Under the pieces are notes generated by a model that ran no database searches, was not told the DNA's origin, and was given only the letters and a program-made list of their open reading frames with translations. Both the position numbers and the translations under genes were made by a program. A stretch of DNA of 64,000 nucleotides from Mycteria americana (taxonomy: Eukaryota; Chordata; Aves; Ciconiiformes; Ciconiidae): contig NC_134368.1 in assembly GCF_035582795.1 (NCBI RefSeq), positions 7,293,501 to 7,357,500 of the forward strand, written 5' to 3'. The stretch's first letter is position 1. Every line of letters starts with the position of its first letter. Positions 49,401-61,937 of this stretch are shown one piece after another.

Positions 49401-52400
49401 AACTGCTGCTTTTATAGGCTGGCTGGAGAGGACCGGAGTGGCATGCAGTGATTAACTATAGTAAAGACAGATGCGCGGTGGCATCTCCCATACAGAGGGG
49501 ATCAGCCCTTCAGAGGCAGCCTTACCAACAGCGAGCATGTCCACCTCTTAAATGCAAGGGGGAAGTTAAAGGCAGCACAGTAGCATAAATCTGCAAAGTT
49601 TCTCATTCTCCTTCCAGTACTCTCCACAGCTCAGCTTCACACTGCGTCTTCCTTTTATTCACCACTTACTAATTTCCTTCATCGGCCACCTCCACATCTC
49701 CTTTGATGCTGCTCTGTGTCATCATGAGAAGGGGGCAGCCTTCTCATCCCCGCACATGTGGCTTCAAAACCACCACCCCCTTCAGGTCTCTTAGCAAACT
49801 TTCAGTAAAACATTAACCTTAGGCTAGCAAATAGTCTCTTCCATCTTTCAGAGATGGTGCAGTAAGATGAGCATTTAAATTATTGCCATTGATTCAAGCC
49901 TCACATTTAACAATATTTTCACTTGAGTGTCTTAACCTGTAAGTTCCTTGTCATACTGCTCATCTTTAAGCTGTATCTTGAAAAAGTTTAAGCATCTTGA
50001 AGACTAAATAATACTGTTCTTATTTGTGGCAACCCTTTAAGGTTCACCACCACTGCTGATCCTGGTATCTCTGTCCAAACACCGCAGGTAACATCAATCC
50101 ACCAACAACGCATTAGAGAAATACCAGAGGCAAGAACACACAAGCTTGCTCTTGGTACTTAGGGGTTTTGGGTGGGGGGATGGGAATCATCAGTAATCTA
50201 AAAATAATCGACTAAGATTATTTTTCATGCAATTTCAAGTCCTACTGAATGTATAATCCCGTAAGAAGAAACTGTATTTTTCCGGGCAGTTACCAACCAT
50301 TAGAGCTGGACCTATGCCTTAAACATCGTGACATCCTTCTCATTGCGTGGGGGCAGGGGTGGTAGAGTCACTTAACTCAGTTCATTCACAAAATCCACAT
50401 TTTGTTCTGAAACAAACCTATAAGCCTTGAGAACCTTTTCAAAACCCCATCCTAAATTAGGTTTTTGTTAAATTCTATAAAAGATGCTAACAATATTAAC
50501 CTAGATGTTCTGTAGATTCAAGTCACATCATACAACCGAAGGATCGCGCTTTTTTTTCTCCCCCTCATCCATTCTCCAATCAACCCAGTCTTGACCAGGT
50601 TCTCATTTCAATAATGTCTTTTTTTTTTTTTTTTTAAACAATTTCTGAGGTATTTATTATATGTGGGATTCTACAGCTCTGCCTCCAGTGGGTCCTGAGG
50701 AGCTTCAAGAACTGACTGTGCATATTACAGTGAGTGACTGTCACATGTCAGAACAAATTACTGCTTGCCTTTGGCTTACATATTTCATAACTGTCATGCA
50801 TGCATGACAGGCTGGTGACTACACATCTCAGTTTTGTTTTCTAAATGCTAACAGTATGCTAACTGATAGCATGTGGGGTTTAATAAGATTTCAAAAGTTG
50901 AAATAAATTCCATAAGTTACAAACTCCAGAAAGGTTATTTTATGCTTTTCAGGTTTTAAGCTCAGAAGAGTGTCAGTTAATATTCCTGAGAAACAAGCCT
51001 TTTTTTAAGAGCCTAACTAGTAAGCCTAGGGCTAAAAAGTAGAATATTATGTGCTAAATACACCAATGATACAATGTAAAGTACATTACCGATAGTTGCT
51101 GAAATGTGAGGACTTCAAGACGCACGCACACACACAAGATGGACCACTTTAACCAACATACAACCTTCCAAGTTATTAGTAACAACATGATATGAAGAAG
51201 GATGATGATTAAGGACAGTTTTATTCCTCGGTTTCTCAGTTGAGATTACTTTGTGCGTTCCTCCCTTCTTCTGAATTCTGACCCAAAATACAAATAAAAT
51301 ACATTTGTTTACCTTGTCTGTTCAGTTTGTTGGCTAATAAGATAAAGCTTGACTTGCAAAGACTCTGTATTTATCTAGCCATATTCTTCACAGCAACATA
51401 ATTAAATGATGTTCAGTAAGGGTTTTTTTGTTTGTATACAAATTTTTACATGAAACAAACACTAACTTAGGTAAAAGTTTACCTTCCCAAAACAAAGGTT
51501 GGATTAAAATGTTGGTCCTTTAAAAACAGGCTTAAAATTCATAGATAAAAAAATGGAAGGAGCTCCCATTTACACCACTTACTTTCCTGAATGAAGGCAT
51601 TTAACCACTATTCAGACAGATTGCCGCTAGAGGGAAAACATTCACTAGCCCCATCAAACATGCTTTGAGATGAATTCAAATCATTCCAGAAGAGTGATTG
51701 ATTTACAGGGAGACTGATGAGTGAGCTACCTGATAACAACTTGCTGAATAACAGTGACATGATGAGTTCTGGAAGCAGAACAAATTCTAGCACAACAAAG
51801 GAAAAACTGGATGCAAACATTTCCTTCCAAAGAAAATGCTCTTTGGAAGAATGGGTAACCCTTCACGGATCAGAAGCATGTAATCCATGTAGAACTACTA
51901 TGAAAAAAGGTCTAGCTTATTAGATAAACTTTCCAGGAACTGGTAACTAACTAACTAAAAAGCAACGCACCAAGTTTTGGCATTTCAGACTTTGGCATGG
52001 TTCATATTTGATGCCAAATTTTAACTTCATTTTTCAAATGCTTAGAAGCTTCTGTTTTCAGAGTGAACTCTGCAGGCAGACACATCTAGGTCCCATCCAA
52101 GTTCATAAGCAATGATTACACTAACTTAAAAACCAGCCAGACTAAACTTTACATATAGGTATAACCCTGCCTCAACACTGGAAAACAGAAGTTTAACCTG
52201 AAATTCGCCATGAGCTGATAATTCAGCAAGTTCTTTCAAGCTTGTTAAGTAGGAAGTTTGTTGATTCTACATGTAACAACAGCTGTCATTTGGATGCATC
52301 ACACAAAATTGGTACCAATATTAGCATGTTTCCCAATCTCAAATCAGGCAATAAAATAATGAGTTACATTTATCTGTGCCTGAGCGCATACAGCTAGGAA

Positions 52401-55400
52401 CACTATAAGCAGTGTTCTAGAGATGTTAATCCATCTATAAAATAAATGAGGAAAAATGCTGGAATGAGGATTTACATGTGACAGAAGCAAAACTCAAATA
52501 TCACAAATCAAGGCAAGGGCTGTGCTTCTTTAAATTCTAACGAGCATTTTATTTAGGAAGCAGTAGTATTTTGCCCAGAATGTGTTGAGAATCAATTCAC
52601 TATGTGAATTACACTTAATTACTTCTACTGGTTTAAGCTTAAGTATATTATGGGGAAGGAACGGGGGGGAGGGCAATTTCAATAGGTTATGGGACTCAGA
52701 TGCCAACACAGACTTCGCTGGCAGGTTTCAAGCATATTTTCCAGCAGCATAGGGAAATCACATTAAGTATGTACAGAAAACTTCCTTCAAATGTCACTGT
52801 CCAGGGAAGCATTAAATTCCACCTGGATTTAAACATTACACGTTTTCATCTGACAAAGAGGCCAAGACTTCAGGGTACATTTTAAAGTAGCTCCCTTAAG
52901 ATACTACAGTCAGGGAAAACTAATAAAATTCAAACTACTTGCATTAAAAAAAAAGGCCAACAAAGTTCATATTTAAGGAGACAATCCTAACTGATGCTCT
53001 GAACTTCATAAAAAACACGTCCTTCATTTCAAGCAGAACTGGGGACTCATGCAGTTCCCACTGCTTCTAGTCTTTTGATGTAAACACCACAGACACTAAG
53101 CAAGACTGAAAAGCCAGAGAAATGAACACGCTGAATACAGCAAGTTGAGCTCATTTTTGCACACCTCACTGAAACAGCCCTTCTGACACTCAACAGGCAC
53201 AGAGCACATTATTGGTACCCTTTCTACTATTTCACAAAACCACACACTTGATATTTAATAAAATGCTTTTATTTACAGCTATCCTTTTTCAAATAAAAAC
53301 AGTAGGTAAACTTAAAACAGCAGGAACAGAAACAACACTGGAAAAACTATGCACTTGACAACTGAAACAGCAATTTGGGGATTAGACTCACGTCTAAGCT
53401 TTATTAAGCTCTCAAGTGTTGTTTTCTTTGGCTTCTAAGAAATATTATCACCAATTTCTACTGAATATTCACACCCTCTATACATGACCTAGGGCTGCTC
53501 TATCTCAGTACTTAAATGAAAAAGGTATAGCAAAACTTTAAAGCTTATTTGTACAAGGTCCACTTGCTAAAGCAGAATAGGAAAATTTCAAACTTGGGAA
53601 AAGATTACATAGATTTATTTCAGGCTTCAAGCCAGTAATAAGGATGGAATTTTACTCTAGTTAATTGGTTTAGATACACCAGCAAGGATTAGAGACAGAT
53701 GCGTCCTTAAGCTTTGGATAACGGTGACGCTTGGATTAAAGCTATTAGTACAAAGTCTGAGCTCTCCATGATGGTCAACCATAGATATAAGGAAAAATGT
53801 AACAGTTGCACAGACATTCTGACAATAATGCAGTGTTATGTACTTTGTCCCTTCATTGCACTACTGTTAAATTATGCTTTAACAGATATTCATTACTAAC
53901 AAAAGTTTAGATGAGATTCCCAAAGGATGAATGAGTACTCTGTAATGCTGCAAATGTCTTTGTCCAGATGAAGAGACTAATTTACTAGTGCCTTCCTTAG
54001 TAAGATTATAAAGTGCACCTCAAACCAAATGTTAAGACCCTATCAACATAAGCATGTTCTGATATGAAAATACCACACAAGAATGTCCAAAAAGGCAAAT
54101 ACAATACTCCTTGCCTACAGAACTACTTTATATGAAAGAACACGCAGAGTGAGAAGAGCATGACCTGAAATTATACATAAAGCATCACTTACCACAAAAA
54201 CAACAAGTTTTAGTACCATTTCAAAGAACTGTTAATAATATCTACCTACAAAAATATATTCAGATCCCAGTTATTCTTGAACCTGGAATTCATATAAGAG
54301 TGTCTCAAAGAAGCATCAAAGATAAGTTGCACTACCTTGTTATTTGTTATGGCATAGACACAGATATTACAAAGAGTTTAATCCACTCTGCTCGCATTAA
54401 GAACACTGTGTGTTAACAAATTAAGCCCTAAGAACCAAAACCACACCTGAAATATGTACAAAATGTCTTTCTTAAAAAAAATTGCTTTTAAGCTGCCTTC
54501 TAGAACAGAAGGCCACTTCCAAATCATTTGCTACTAAAAATTAACTACAAATTATATATAAAAAATACAGGATTTCTTATTGAGACCAATATTGCAGCAA
54601 ACGTTTTGCTAAACTGATATAACACATACTATTACTAAGTTTAGTGATATCTATAAGGCATGTTCTCTCAGAAATTAAGAGATTTGAGCTGCCCCAAAAG
54701 AAATATTCTGTATACAATGAGTTCTGAAAGCAAGTACTATACACCCCATTGTCTTGCCTCTGCCCCAAGCCTATGTTTCTGCAGCTGACAGGAAGATTGA
54801 ATTAATTGTAGTATAAATCCAAATTTTGTAAAGCAGAGTACATATCACAGAATATACGTGATAATACAATCAAACCACAATACCAATACCTTATCAATGG
54901 CTTTTCCAACCCGGGATACGCTGCTGTGAATGTCTTTATGATCGGAGGCCAGTTTTTGAACAGTGTCTTTTATTCTTTTACAACACTGTGTCATAACGAG
55001 TGAAATTGTCCCCGACAAGTCTCCATCTTGATCTAGACAAAAGAGAGGAAAATTACTAACTTAGTTACAAATAAACAGTAACATTAAATCTCTCAACATA
55101 TGCAACAACATAAGGACAAGAAATGGTATTAAAAGAAAGAAACACAGTCTAGAGAGTCTTTGCAAAACAAGATCAGTTTAAATGAAGATGTACAGGACAC
55201 AGCTCACCCATGGAATTAGGAATCCAGTCAGGTGCGCAACAATACTGAACAAGTGCAACAGTTTAAAAAATTAATGTAACCATCTCATGCGTCTCAGTCA
55301 CAGTAGATTAATAAACACACCTCAAACAAACACCCCAATCCACAAATCTCACAGGATATAATAGGAAGCTACTGAACCCACTGCAGGATCAGTTTTCCTT

Positions 55401-58400
55401 TAGACGGTTCCCCGAAGAGACGTCAGAACGTCATGTTTAACCTCGACAAGATGCAAACAAAATTTGGATTAACGAGGGCCCAATTCATTCTTGCTTCACA
55501 AACTACCCTCTTATATCAGACCCTCTTTGCATTTGAGCTGTATGAGACTTTTGCTTCCTGACTTGTGGAAACAGCTCTAAACATTTCAGCCAACCAGTCT
55601 TGAATTCTCCTCGACAGACAAGAAACAGCCCATAAAGGACCTGACTGTGAACATCAGATCCACTCTTTCTCGTTGTAAGATCTACACTCTAGAAACTGTG
55701 ACATTTTTAAACCCACGTCCAACCAACAGGTGCAATACTGTATGAGGCATTCTGTGAACAAAATAATAAATACCAAAGGTTTACAAGCCCCTGATCACAT
55801 CACCACACTTAACAGTTTAACCCTTCGTGCCTCGACTCAAACATCACTCAGTAGCTTTAGTTGGAAAAAAAATTACATTTTTTTGTGCTTTACTCCAGTC
55901 CTTTCTTCCAGCTTTTGATTTCAAAATACAAGGTGAATCTCTTTTCCAGTCTTACCTCTGAAGGTGTCTCCTTCCTCAAAGTTCATTCTACGTAAAGAAT
56001 TTTTCCTTTAAGGACACGAACTTAGCAGCCTTCAACTGCATGGGAAAGCTAATTTAAGTGGGAGAGCAGCCCAGAAATGCTTCCCTAACATTCCGAATCC
56101 AAACCCTTCATGTGAAAAAATAAAATGCCCAAAAATATCTCTTTAGAAGAAAGATTTTAAAAGCAACCACGTTTTCCATAAAGTTTCTTCCTTTCTCATT
56201 TTGTATTTTAACACGCCTTTGGTTTCAGCAGCACTTTAGAGTCCAGTTTCTGGTATTTCATGGAGACCAAAACACAGGCGCATCCAGCTGCTGCTGCAGG
56301 ACCGGCAACCCGAGAACAACAGAAACAACTCTTAACTCTTACGGTGTACCTTTAACAATATGCCTCAGAAAGAGCAAAGGAAATCCAGAAAAAAAAAGGT
56401 GTAATCATAGGGGTTAGGTAATAATTTACCAGCCACTTATTCTAGGTACCTTCCTTTATGCATCCTAACTCTCAACCCTGCTGCTGATGTCAACAGCAAA
56501 AACAACTTTCTGTTGTTACACACTAAAACTAGCTCATCTCTAGAAAAGTAAATAGCTCCTGTTCATCCCCACAAGCCCCAGCTCAGGAAGCTTTAATAGC
56601 ATTTTTGTAACAGCTATAGCTTTTAAGAAAATAAAAAAAGCTTTAACTTTTTTTTCTCCCTCCAGTCCCATGAAGCTAATGATCACCTCCCAGGCAAATG
56701 CCTAATAGGGCTCTCTATTTTTCCTAGTGAATGAGTGAGGAGTAACAGGATTGAAACTGTCTCTTCAGTGCATGTTTGCTAACTTGACTCTGTGCACCCC
56801 AAATTAAAAACGAAAGCTTCACTCAACATAAAGTTCACCTCCTAAAATTATTTCAAGAATAATCATTATTTCTTGGTTGCTATTTAATTTTTATGATAGA
56901 CATACAAAATCACATGAAAGCTCTTAAATAACTCTCTCATGACTTTTGCCAAGACAAAATGATCAGCCAAAGATTACGCAACAAGCAAAATGGAAATACT
57001 CATACTCCAATAAACAGAGAGGTTAAAATACACTCTCTTAATAGCCATTTTTTGCAAGCCATTAAGCTAAAACCCAAACAACTCACATCCGTAACTGTTT
57101 TTACCCCAAGCAAATAAGTGAATTACTGGCCCCTAACATTGTAGCAGAAACCAACTACAGCAAAGCAATGAAAATGTCTACACAGGAAAAGCCATCAGAG
57201 CCGTAAGAGAAAAGATTTCCCCCCTGTACCCATCTCTTTCACCTTTAATTAAACTATGAGCTACTTCTAATAAATCAGCAGAAGAAAGCCTGCAGACAGT
57301 CATAACAGTAATTCACTGTTCACAGAACACTACAGACCAACAGCTTCTCTCTGTATTGTGTACGCACAGTCACAATTTTTAAAAAAATACATTAGCGAGC
57401 AGACACTAGGCACAGAGTAGAGTCCAAAGCCAAGTTTACTCAGCCAGATGCATTTATACCATCCAGGAACGCACAATCCAAGTAGCCTTGGCTACTCCAG
57501 GAGGTGAGATATATCATGGGAAGAGAGAAGAAAACCAAACTTTGTCTTCCTATTCACAGGCCTTAGCATAGGGCTGTTCTGTACTTAGGCTTTAATATGA
57601 AAACAGCTCAAGAAATTTTAAGAGACTGTATGAGTGGGGAAAAGAAAACCAGTTTAGAGGTTGAAGCAACTTCTAACAGTTTCTTTTTCTCCACCCACTT
57701 CCTTTTTACATCCACTGCTTATTTAAGGTCTTTTCATAGATCTTTGCTCTCAGATCTTGTCCTACAGCATTAATTTCTTCTTCAGCAGTGAGGGTTTTCT
57801 TTTCCTTTTCTCCTTTTAAATTACATATGCAAGCATATTTCTGCAGTTCAGACCACTGAATTACAGAGCTCCACATATGGAACTCTGGCTGCTTCCACTT
57901 CCATCAATTTTCAAAAATACTCAGGATACAGTATATAAAAGCTGCAAATACCTGTTCTTATTAGAAAGTTATAAATAACATGTTAAAGAAAAAATAAGAA
58001 TTTTGCCTCCTATGAAGCCAGCTTACCCTCAGATGCCAAAACTGAACACAGTCCCCAGATGTTTGAGAGTGCACTAACAACATATTGGCTTCATTCTAGA
58101 GTACTTACTGCAAGAAAGTTCGATTTGGGATGCACTCTGCTGGGACAGCATCACCACTTATTGGGTAAGTGCTGAAAACATGTCCAGGGCCTTCACAGGA
58201 CAGTCCTAAAGATTCTTAATCCAAGTTTCGATGGAAAACCCAACAAGGACCCTGAAGGAACTGCACACTGGAACCTTTTAATTTTATTATGAAGAGAGTA
58301 AAAGCTCTGGACCTGCAACAGGATTCTCACAGACAAATCTTTACAGCCTCACAGAGTCCTATGAAGATCAATACAAGCGTAAGGGTCACGCCACGCAGCT

Positions 58401-59789
58401 TTCCGGGCAAGGTCAGCATCTCAGTTTGTGAAGACATGCATTTTATCAACTGTCCTTAATGCACAAGCCCAAACCGTTTCAAACAGTACAAAATGCATTT
58501 GTTGAAACAGAGTTCAAAACAATACCAAAAAGACCAAAAGTTATTTCATCCCAAACAAGTGCCTCAGAACCAGAGTTCCACATTTGCTCTCTACGGAAAA
58601 TGCTGTGTACACACAGCAGCTCTAATACACTCATGTTTATGTTCCTGGAATTATACGCACTTGTAAGTGAGCTTTGCACCCGTATTTGTACGGGACTACA
58701 GCAAACACATTTTTCTCTGAACCAAACAAAAGCCGATTCTGCAAAACAGTGAAATAGCACAGTTTGCTCTCAAGTTTGGGCTCAGGAGCCTGCAAGTTCC
58801 CATTTTTAATCCCTGAGCCATCATTCGCTTCCTGCATGGCCTTGGGTAAATCACTTCAGCTGTCTCACCGTCCCCTCCCACTCCATCAACAAACACTGCA
58901 TAACCCCCATCTCGGGGATTTCGCAAGGTTTAAATGTCTCATGTTTATAGCGCGCTTTGGCCATCCAGCCTGCCTGCGCAAGGGCTCAACATCAGCTGTA
59001 AAACACAGACAAGACTTCGGAGGCCGTGTTTACTTCTTGCTAAAGAGTGGCTTTGCCCTAAACACTTCCAAGCCACATCAAAAGAAAACAACTTAGTGAC
59101 TTAGGAGAAAAAGAAAAAAAAAAGACAAGAAATAAGAGGGGGGGGGGAAGAAAACAGGGCAGCCCTGCTGTTTATTTCCCCTGGGGGTGACTAACCCCAT
59201 TGTAACTCAACATAAAGGCGCAGGAGGTATGGACACGCTGACCAGGGTCACGCCATGCCTGCTGATCAGGAACAAACACTCCCCTTCAGCAGCGCACAGA
59301 AGGCAGGCGAGGCCCGGGAGGGCCGATACCTGTTCCTACCTTTAACTTTTCCCTGTCAAAAACGCACACAAAGCTCCGACTCCAGGGGGGTGAGGGGGGC
59401 AGGCCTCCAGCTCAGCCCGCCCCAGCAGACAGACCTTCCCGGGGGCCGGCCATAAGCGGGGCAGGAGCCCCCCGGGAGCGGGGAGCGCTGCTCAGCCCCA
59501 GGCTGGAGGGGGGGGTCTCTCCGGAGGGGCCCCCCAGCCCACAAAGGCCCAAAGTTTCGGACCTTTTAACCCCGGAGGAAGGAGCCGGGCCCCGTCTCCC
59601 CAGGGAAGGGATAGGAGGGGAACGGGGAAGGGGGGGGCTCCACGTACTCTCGGTCTGGAGGATCTCCCGGCGCAGCCCGCCCGCGTACTGGATGAGCTCT
59701 TCCAGGCTGCGCTCGCAGAGCTGCCCGTAGCCCGAGAACTTCTGCAGCACCTTCTCCAGCTCCCGCTCCACCGTCACGCACTGGTCCAT
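34432..59789 (-). CDS. RMND5A: E3 ubiquitin ligase subunit RMND5A, complete nine-exon coding region
   Basis: RMND5A is the RING-type catalytic partner of MAEA in the CTLH/GID ubiquitin ligase, in nucleus and cytoplasm. Nine coding exons (59789-59648, 55032-54890, 47784-47650, 47478-47378, 42148-41982, 41226-41061, 38331-38229, 36013-35859, 34495-34432) join in frame with GT/AG at all eight introns. They total 1176 bases, or 391 residues plus stop, the same length as the human protein. The start [15 protein letters not shown] is the family N-terminus and has a good Kozak context (G at -3 and +4). By matching length, LisH falls near residues 114-146 and CTLH near 153-210. The Gid-type RING lies near 336-377, with Cys336, Cys354, His356, Cys374 and Cys377 all visible. 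Intron 3 is only 171 bases, while introns 1, 2 and 4 are 4.6-7.1 kb. The gene is convergent with CD8A, as in mammals. No break or missing key residue is seen. Confidence 0.98.
35859..36013 (-). CDS. RMND5A: RMND5A exon 8, RING
   Basis: A 155-base exon encoding the first part of the Gid-type RING, with CPILRQQ (Cys336) and [16 protein letters not shown] (Cys354, His356). Confidence 0.97.
36369..36389. repeat. Poly-G run of 21 bases in RMND5A intron 7
   Basis: Uninterrupted G on the plus strand. The run length may be inexact in the assembly, because such runs are hard to sequence. Confidence 0.9.
37450..38150 (+). mobile_element. Possible solo LTR of an endogenous retroviral element
   Basis: This roughly 0.7-kb stretch in RMND5A intron 7 is compositionally unlike the AT-rich intron around it. 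On the plus strand it has a TATA box in a clean core-promoter context (ggggtataaaagtggcc, 37731-37747), followed by GC-rich, CpG-containing sequence. It ends less than 100 bases from exon 7. TG...CA-like termini (tgtaacgg near 37531; gtgtaaca near 38140) are suggestive, but I could not find matching target-site duplications. It has no coding part. A lone promoter or another repeat class is possible. Confidence 0.4.
38229..38331 (-). CDS. RMND5A: RMND5A exon 7
   Basis: A 103-base exon after tttttctgcag encoding [20 protein letters not shown] through NQKDELP, phase 0 at its end. Confidence 0.96.
41061..41226 (-). CDS. RMND5A: RMND5A exon 6, CRA region
   Basis: A 166-base exon encoding [20 protein letters not shown] through VESPLSV, with a gtatgc donor. 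Confidence 0.97.
41982..42148 (-). CDS. RMND5A: RMND5A exon 5, CTLH
   Basis: A 167-base exon encoding [20 protein letters not shown] through NHQK, between a ttcttctag acceptor and a gtaagt donor. Confidence 0.97.
42149..47377 (-). other. RMND5A: RMND5A intron 4
   Basis: A 5.2-kb intron. It contains the G/T tract above, a short stretch at 42724-42745 resembling a CR1 tail, and otherwise unique AT-rich DNA. Confidence 0.85.
43521..43608 (+). repeat. G/T-rich tract with potential G-quadruplex in RMND5A intron 4
   Basis: Nearly pure G/T on the plus strand. Four runs of three to six G at 43548-43575 are separated by short loops and fit a G-quadruplex pattern on the strand opposite to the RMND5A transcript. 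Confidence 0.8.
47378..47478 (-). CDS. RMND5A: RMND5A exon 4, LisH/CTLH
   Basis: A 101-base exon encoding [20 protein letters not shown] through RPALE; it ends at phase 2 before gtgagtc. Confidence 0.97.
47650..47784 (-). CDS. RMND5A: RMND5A exon 3, start of LisH region
   Basis: A 135-base exon, phase 0 at both ends, encoding [20 protein letters not shown] and onwards (residues 96-140). Confidence 0.97.
47785..54889 (-). other. RMND5A: RMND5A intron 2
   Basis: A 7.1-kb intron, the longest in the gene. No nested gene is seen. It holds homopolymer T runs and a perfect 20-base palindrome at 50791-50810. Confidence 0.85.
50791..50810. repeat. Perfect 20-base palindrome
   Basis: The arm ctgtcatgca is followed directly by its reverse complement tgcatgacag. 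Confidence 0.9.
54890..55032 (-). CDS. RMND5A: RMND5A exon 2
   Basis: A 143-base exon after a ttgtctag acceptor encodes [20 protein letters not shown] and the segment up to KAIDK, then a gtattgg donor. Confidence 0.96.
55033..59647 (-). other. RMND5A: RMND5A intron 1
   Basis: A 4.6-kb first intron. No repeats of known family or nested gene are recognised. A ten-base G run is at 59138-59147. Confidence 0.85.
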
Positions 59790-60650
59790 AGCGGCCGGCA
59801 CCGGGCCGCGCTCCTCCTCCTCCTCCGCCGCCGCCGGGCCCCCCTCTCTGCTCGGGCCCCCTTGCCTGCCCGCCCCACCCTCGCCGCCCTCCGCCAGCAC
59901 CGTCCCGCCGGCGCGGCCCAGCTCGGCGCGCCGCTCGCTGCCAACTTCCCCGTCTCCTCAGGCTGCGGCAGTTGTGCGCAGGCAGCGCCGCGGGCAGGCG
60001 GGGACCTCGGCGACGCTCGGCACAGGCAGCGCCACGGCCACCTTGACCAAAGACCTCCCCGCAGCCCGCGAAGGGCGGGGCAGCAATTATAACTCAGGCA
60101 GCGCGGCGGACAGCCTTCGCCTGCCGGCGGGACGAGGCCAGGGGGCGGTGAGGCGGGCGGGCTACTTCTGCCGCTGTCCCGCGATCCGGGGTGGCCCCGG
60201 AGGTCCCGGACAGCGCTGGGCTTTAGGCTTTTCGGTTAGGTGGGCCATGGGGCGGACGGTGGGGACATCAGCGTGGGGAGAGGGGATCCTTGAGGTGTCA
60301 GGGCTCAGGCAGGGAGGTAGGCAGCTAAGAGCAGGGGCCTGACGGGGAGCGCTGTTGCCATAGCGACGTGGAGGCCGGTAGGGGTGCCCGGGGAGGTGGC
60401 CGGGCCGGGCCGGGCCTGGCAGCTCCCCCGGCTGCCCCGGCCCCGCAGGAGGCCTCAGGGGAGCCAGGACGGCTCCTCTCGCTCTCAGGGCCGGGCTGCG
60501 CGACGCCTCGGACCGGCATCTGGCTGCGCGCAGCAGCTGGGAAGCGGCAGGCCGAAGCCTGCGCTAGGGCCGATGGGGTGGGTGTAGTGTCAGCGCTGAG
60601 GTAAAACCCCGGGCGGCGGGAAAGCGTGGCGGGGGGCTCAGCGCGGTAGT
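59400..60650. promoter_or_regulatory. CpG island and promoter of RMND5A
   Basis: GC- and CpG-dense DNA covers RMND5A exon 1 and extends about 0.9 kb upstream, in contrast to the AT-rich flanks. A GC box (gggcggggc) is near 60074. This is the usual promoter type of a broadly expressed gene. The TSS cannot be set from the sequence. Confidence 0.85.
59648..59789 (-). CDS. RMND5A: RMND5A exon 1
   Basis: ATG at 59789-59787 opens the family N-terminus. The exon ends at phase 1 before gtacgtgg. It lies inside the CpG island. Confidence 0.96.
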
Positions 60651-61654
60651 GCGGCACCTGAGGTAGAAGGGGGTTCACTTCCAGTCAGGCTGTGGGGAAC
60701 GCATCTCGCAGCTGCCCCAAACATTTCACAAGTACATACCGAAGAGCAGCTTTAAACGCGAGTCAGGGATGCATTAAGAAGCCTGGCGTGCCGGAAATAG
60801 AACATTTAGCCTGTCATTAGGTCGTTAACTCGGTCAGTAAACTTCCTCTTGAGTTTTATGTTGACTTACAGACTGAAGTCATGCATCTGACTGGCAAGCG
60901 TCTTGTAAAAGCGTGCTTGAAAGAAATGTCTCAGCTCGAGTACCACTTGCTTAACATACTCATTCCAACTTCAATATTTGGAAGCGGCAGCACAAGCCAG
61001 ATACGACTTTTCTGTAGCACAGTACAACCGAAGCTCCTAATAAACTTGGACAAAGTTGACTGCAAAGCCAGCATTTGGTCTGAGTCTGAGGCAATGTTGC
61101 TTCATCTGTGCCCATACTGCTGGAACAGGACAAGAAAATAGAGAAATTTGTGTTCTCGTAAGAATACATGACATGTAGATGCTTACAAGTCACTGTCACT
61201 CTGTCAGATTTAGGCCCAAACTGCTGCTTTTGTTTGTATTCTTGCTCTTTATGTAATCATAGATTATGTTTAAAGACATGCTGATATATTCTCATTTCTT
61301 AGGTCATTAGCACACTGGTTTAACTTAAGTTCTTTACTGCAATGGGCTCCTTGGTCATCTCAGCACATTCAAGCAAGGGCTCCTGATTTTATTTTTTTTT
61401 TTTTGGTCATTAAACAGAGCGTGTCTTCTCCAGAGGGCAACAAATGGTTTTCTGCTGTTACAAAAAAAGAAAATACCAACTGCCTAGGAAAAAAAGTGTC
61501 TTGTATTTCAAGCTTTAATTAATGTATTCTGCTCCTGTGAATTGGTTCGGCCTTGATCGATGTACATTTCTGTGCTGTTGACTACCGCGTGTTTGTAGGC
61601 AAGGAAAATTGCCACAAGAGGGGAAGGGGTGACTTTCAGATAAAACTGTAGACT

Positions 61655-61766
61655 GCGTAAAGCCCTGAGCAACCTGCTCTGGTGTCACAGATGACCCTGC
61701 TTTGGGCAGGAGGTTGGACTTCATAACCTGAGGTCCTGTCCAACCAGAATTACTGTCTGAATCACT
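61655..61766 (+). mobile_element. Short CR1 3'-end remnant
   Basis: The order gagcaacctgctctggtg, gggcaggaggttggact and aggtcctgtccaacc is that of the CR1 3' untranslated end, with substitutions. Only about 110 bases remain. Confidence 0.8.
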
Positions 61767-61876
61767 ACAAGATCACGGGATTGCCTTACCCAAACAGCCG
61801 GTGCTTTAGCTGAGGTGTCAGATATTGGCCATTGTATTACAGAATAACACCTGTAATAGTAGGAATTAGATAGTAG

Positions 61877-61937
61877 GAAATAGATAGTAGGAAACATCTG
61901 ATTTGAAATAGATAGTAGGAAACATCTGATTTGAAAT
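61877..61937. repeat. Tandem duplication, 28-base unit, two copies
   Basis: Two identical 28-base units beginning gaaatagatagtagg start at 61877 and 61905. A partial third copy of the tagatagtaggaa core precedes them. Confidence 0.9.

Noticed and set aside
59790-59900. 37-codon N-terminal extension of RMND5A
   Set aside because: The frame is open but has no ATG upstream of 59789 in this stretch (it would start at GTG), and the family N-terminus begins at MDQC.
59412-60678. Several overlapping Pro/Gly/Ala/Arg-rich frames in the CpG island
   Set aside because: GC-rich DNA has few stop codons; only the RMND5A exon 1 frame has family support.
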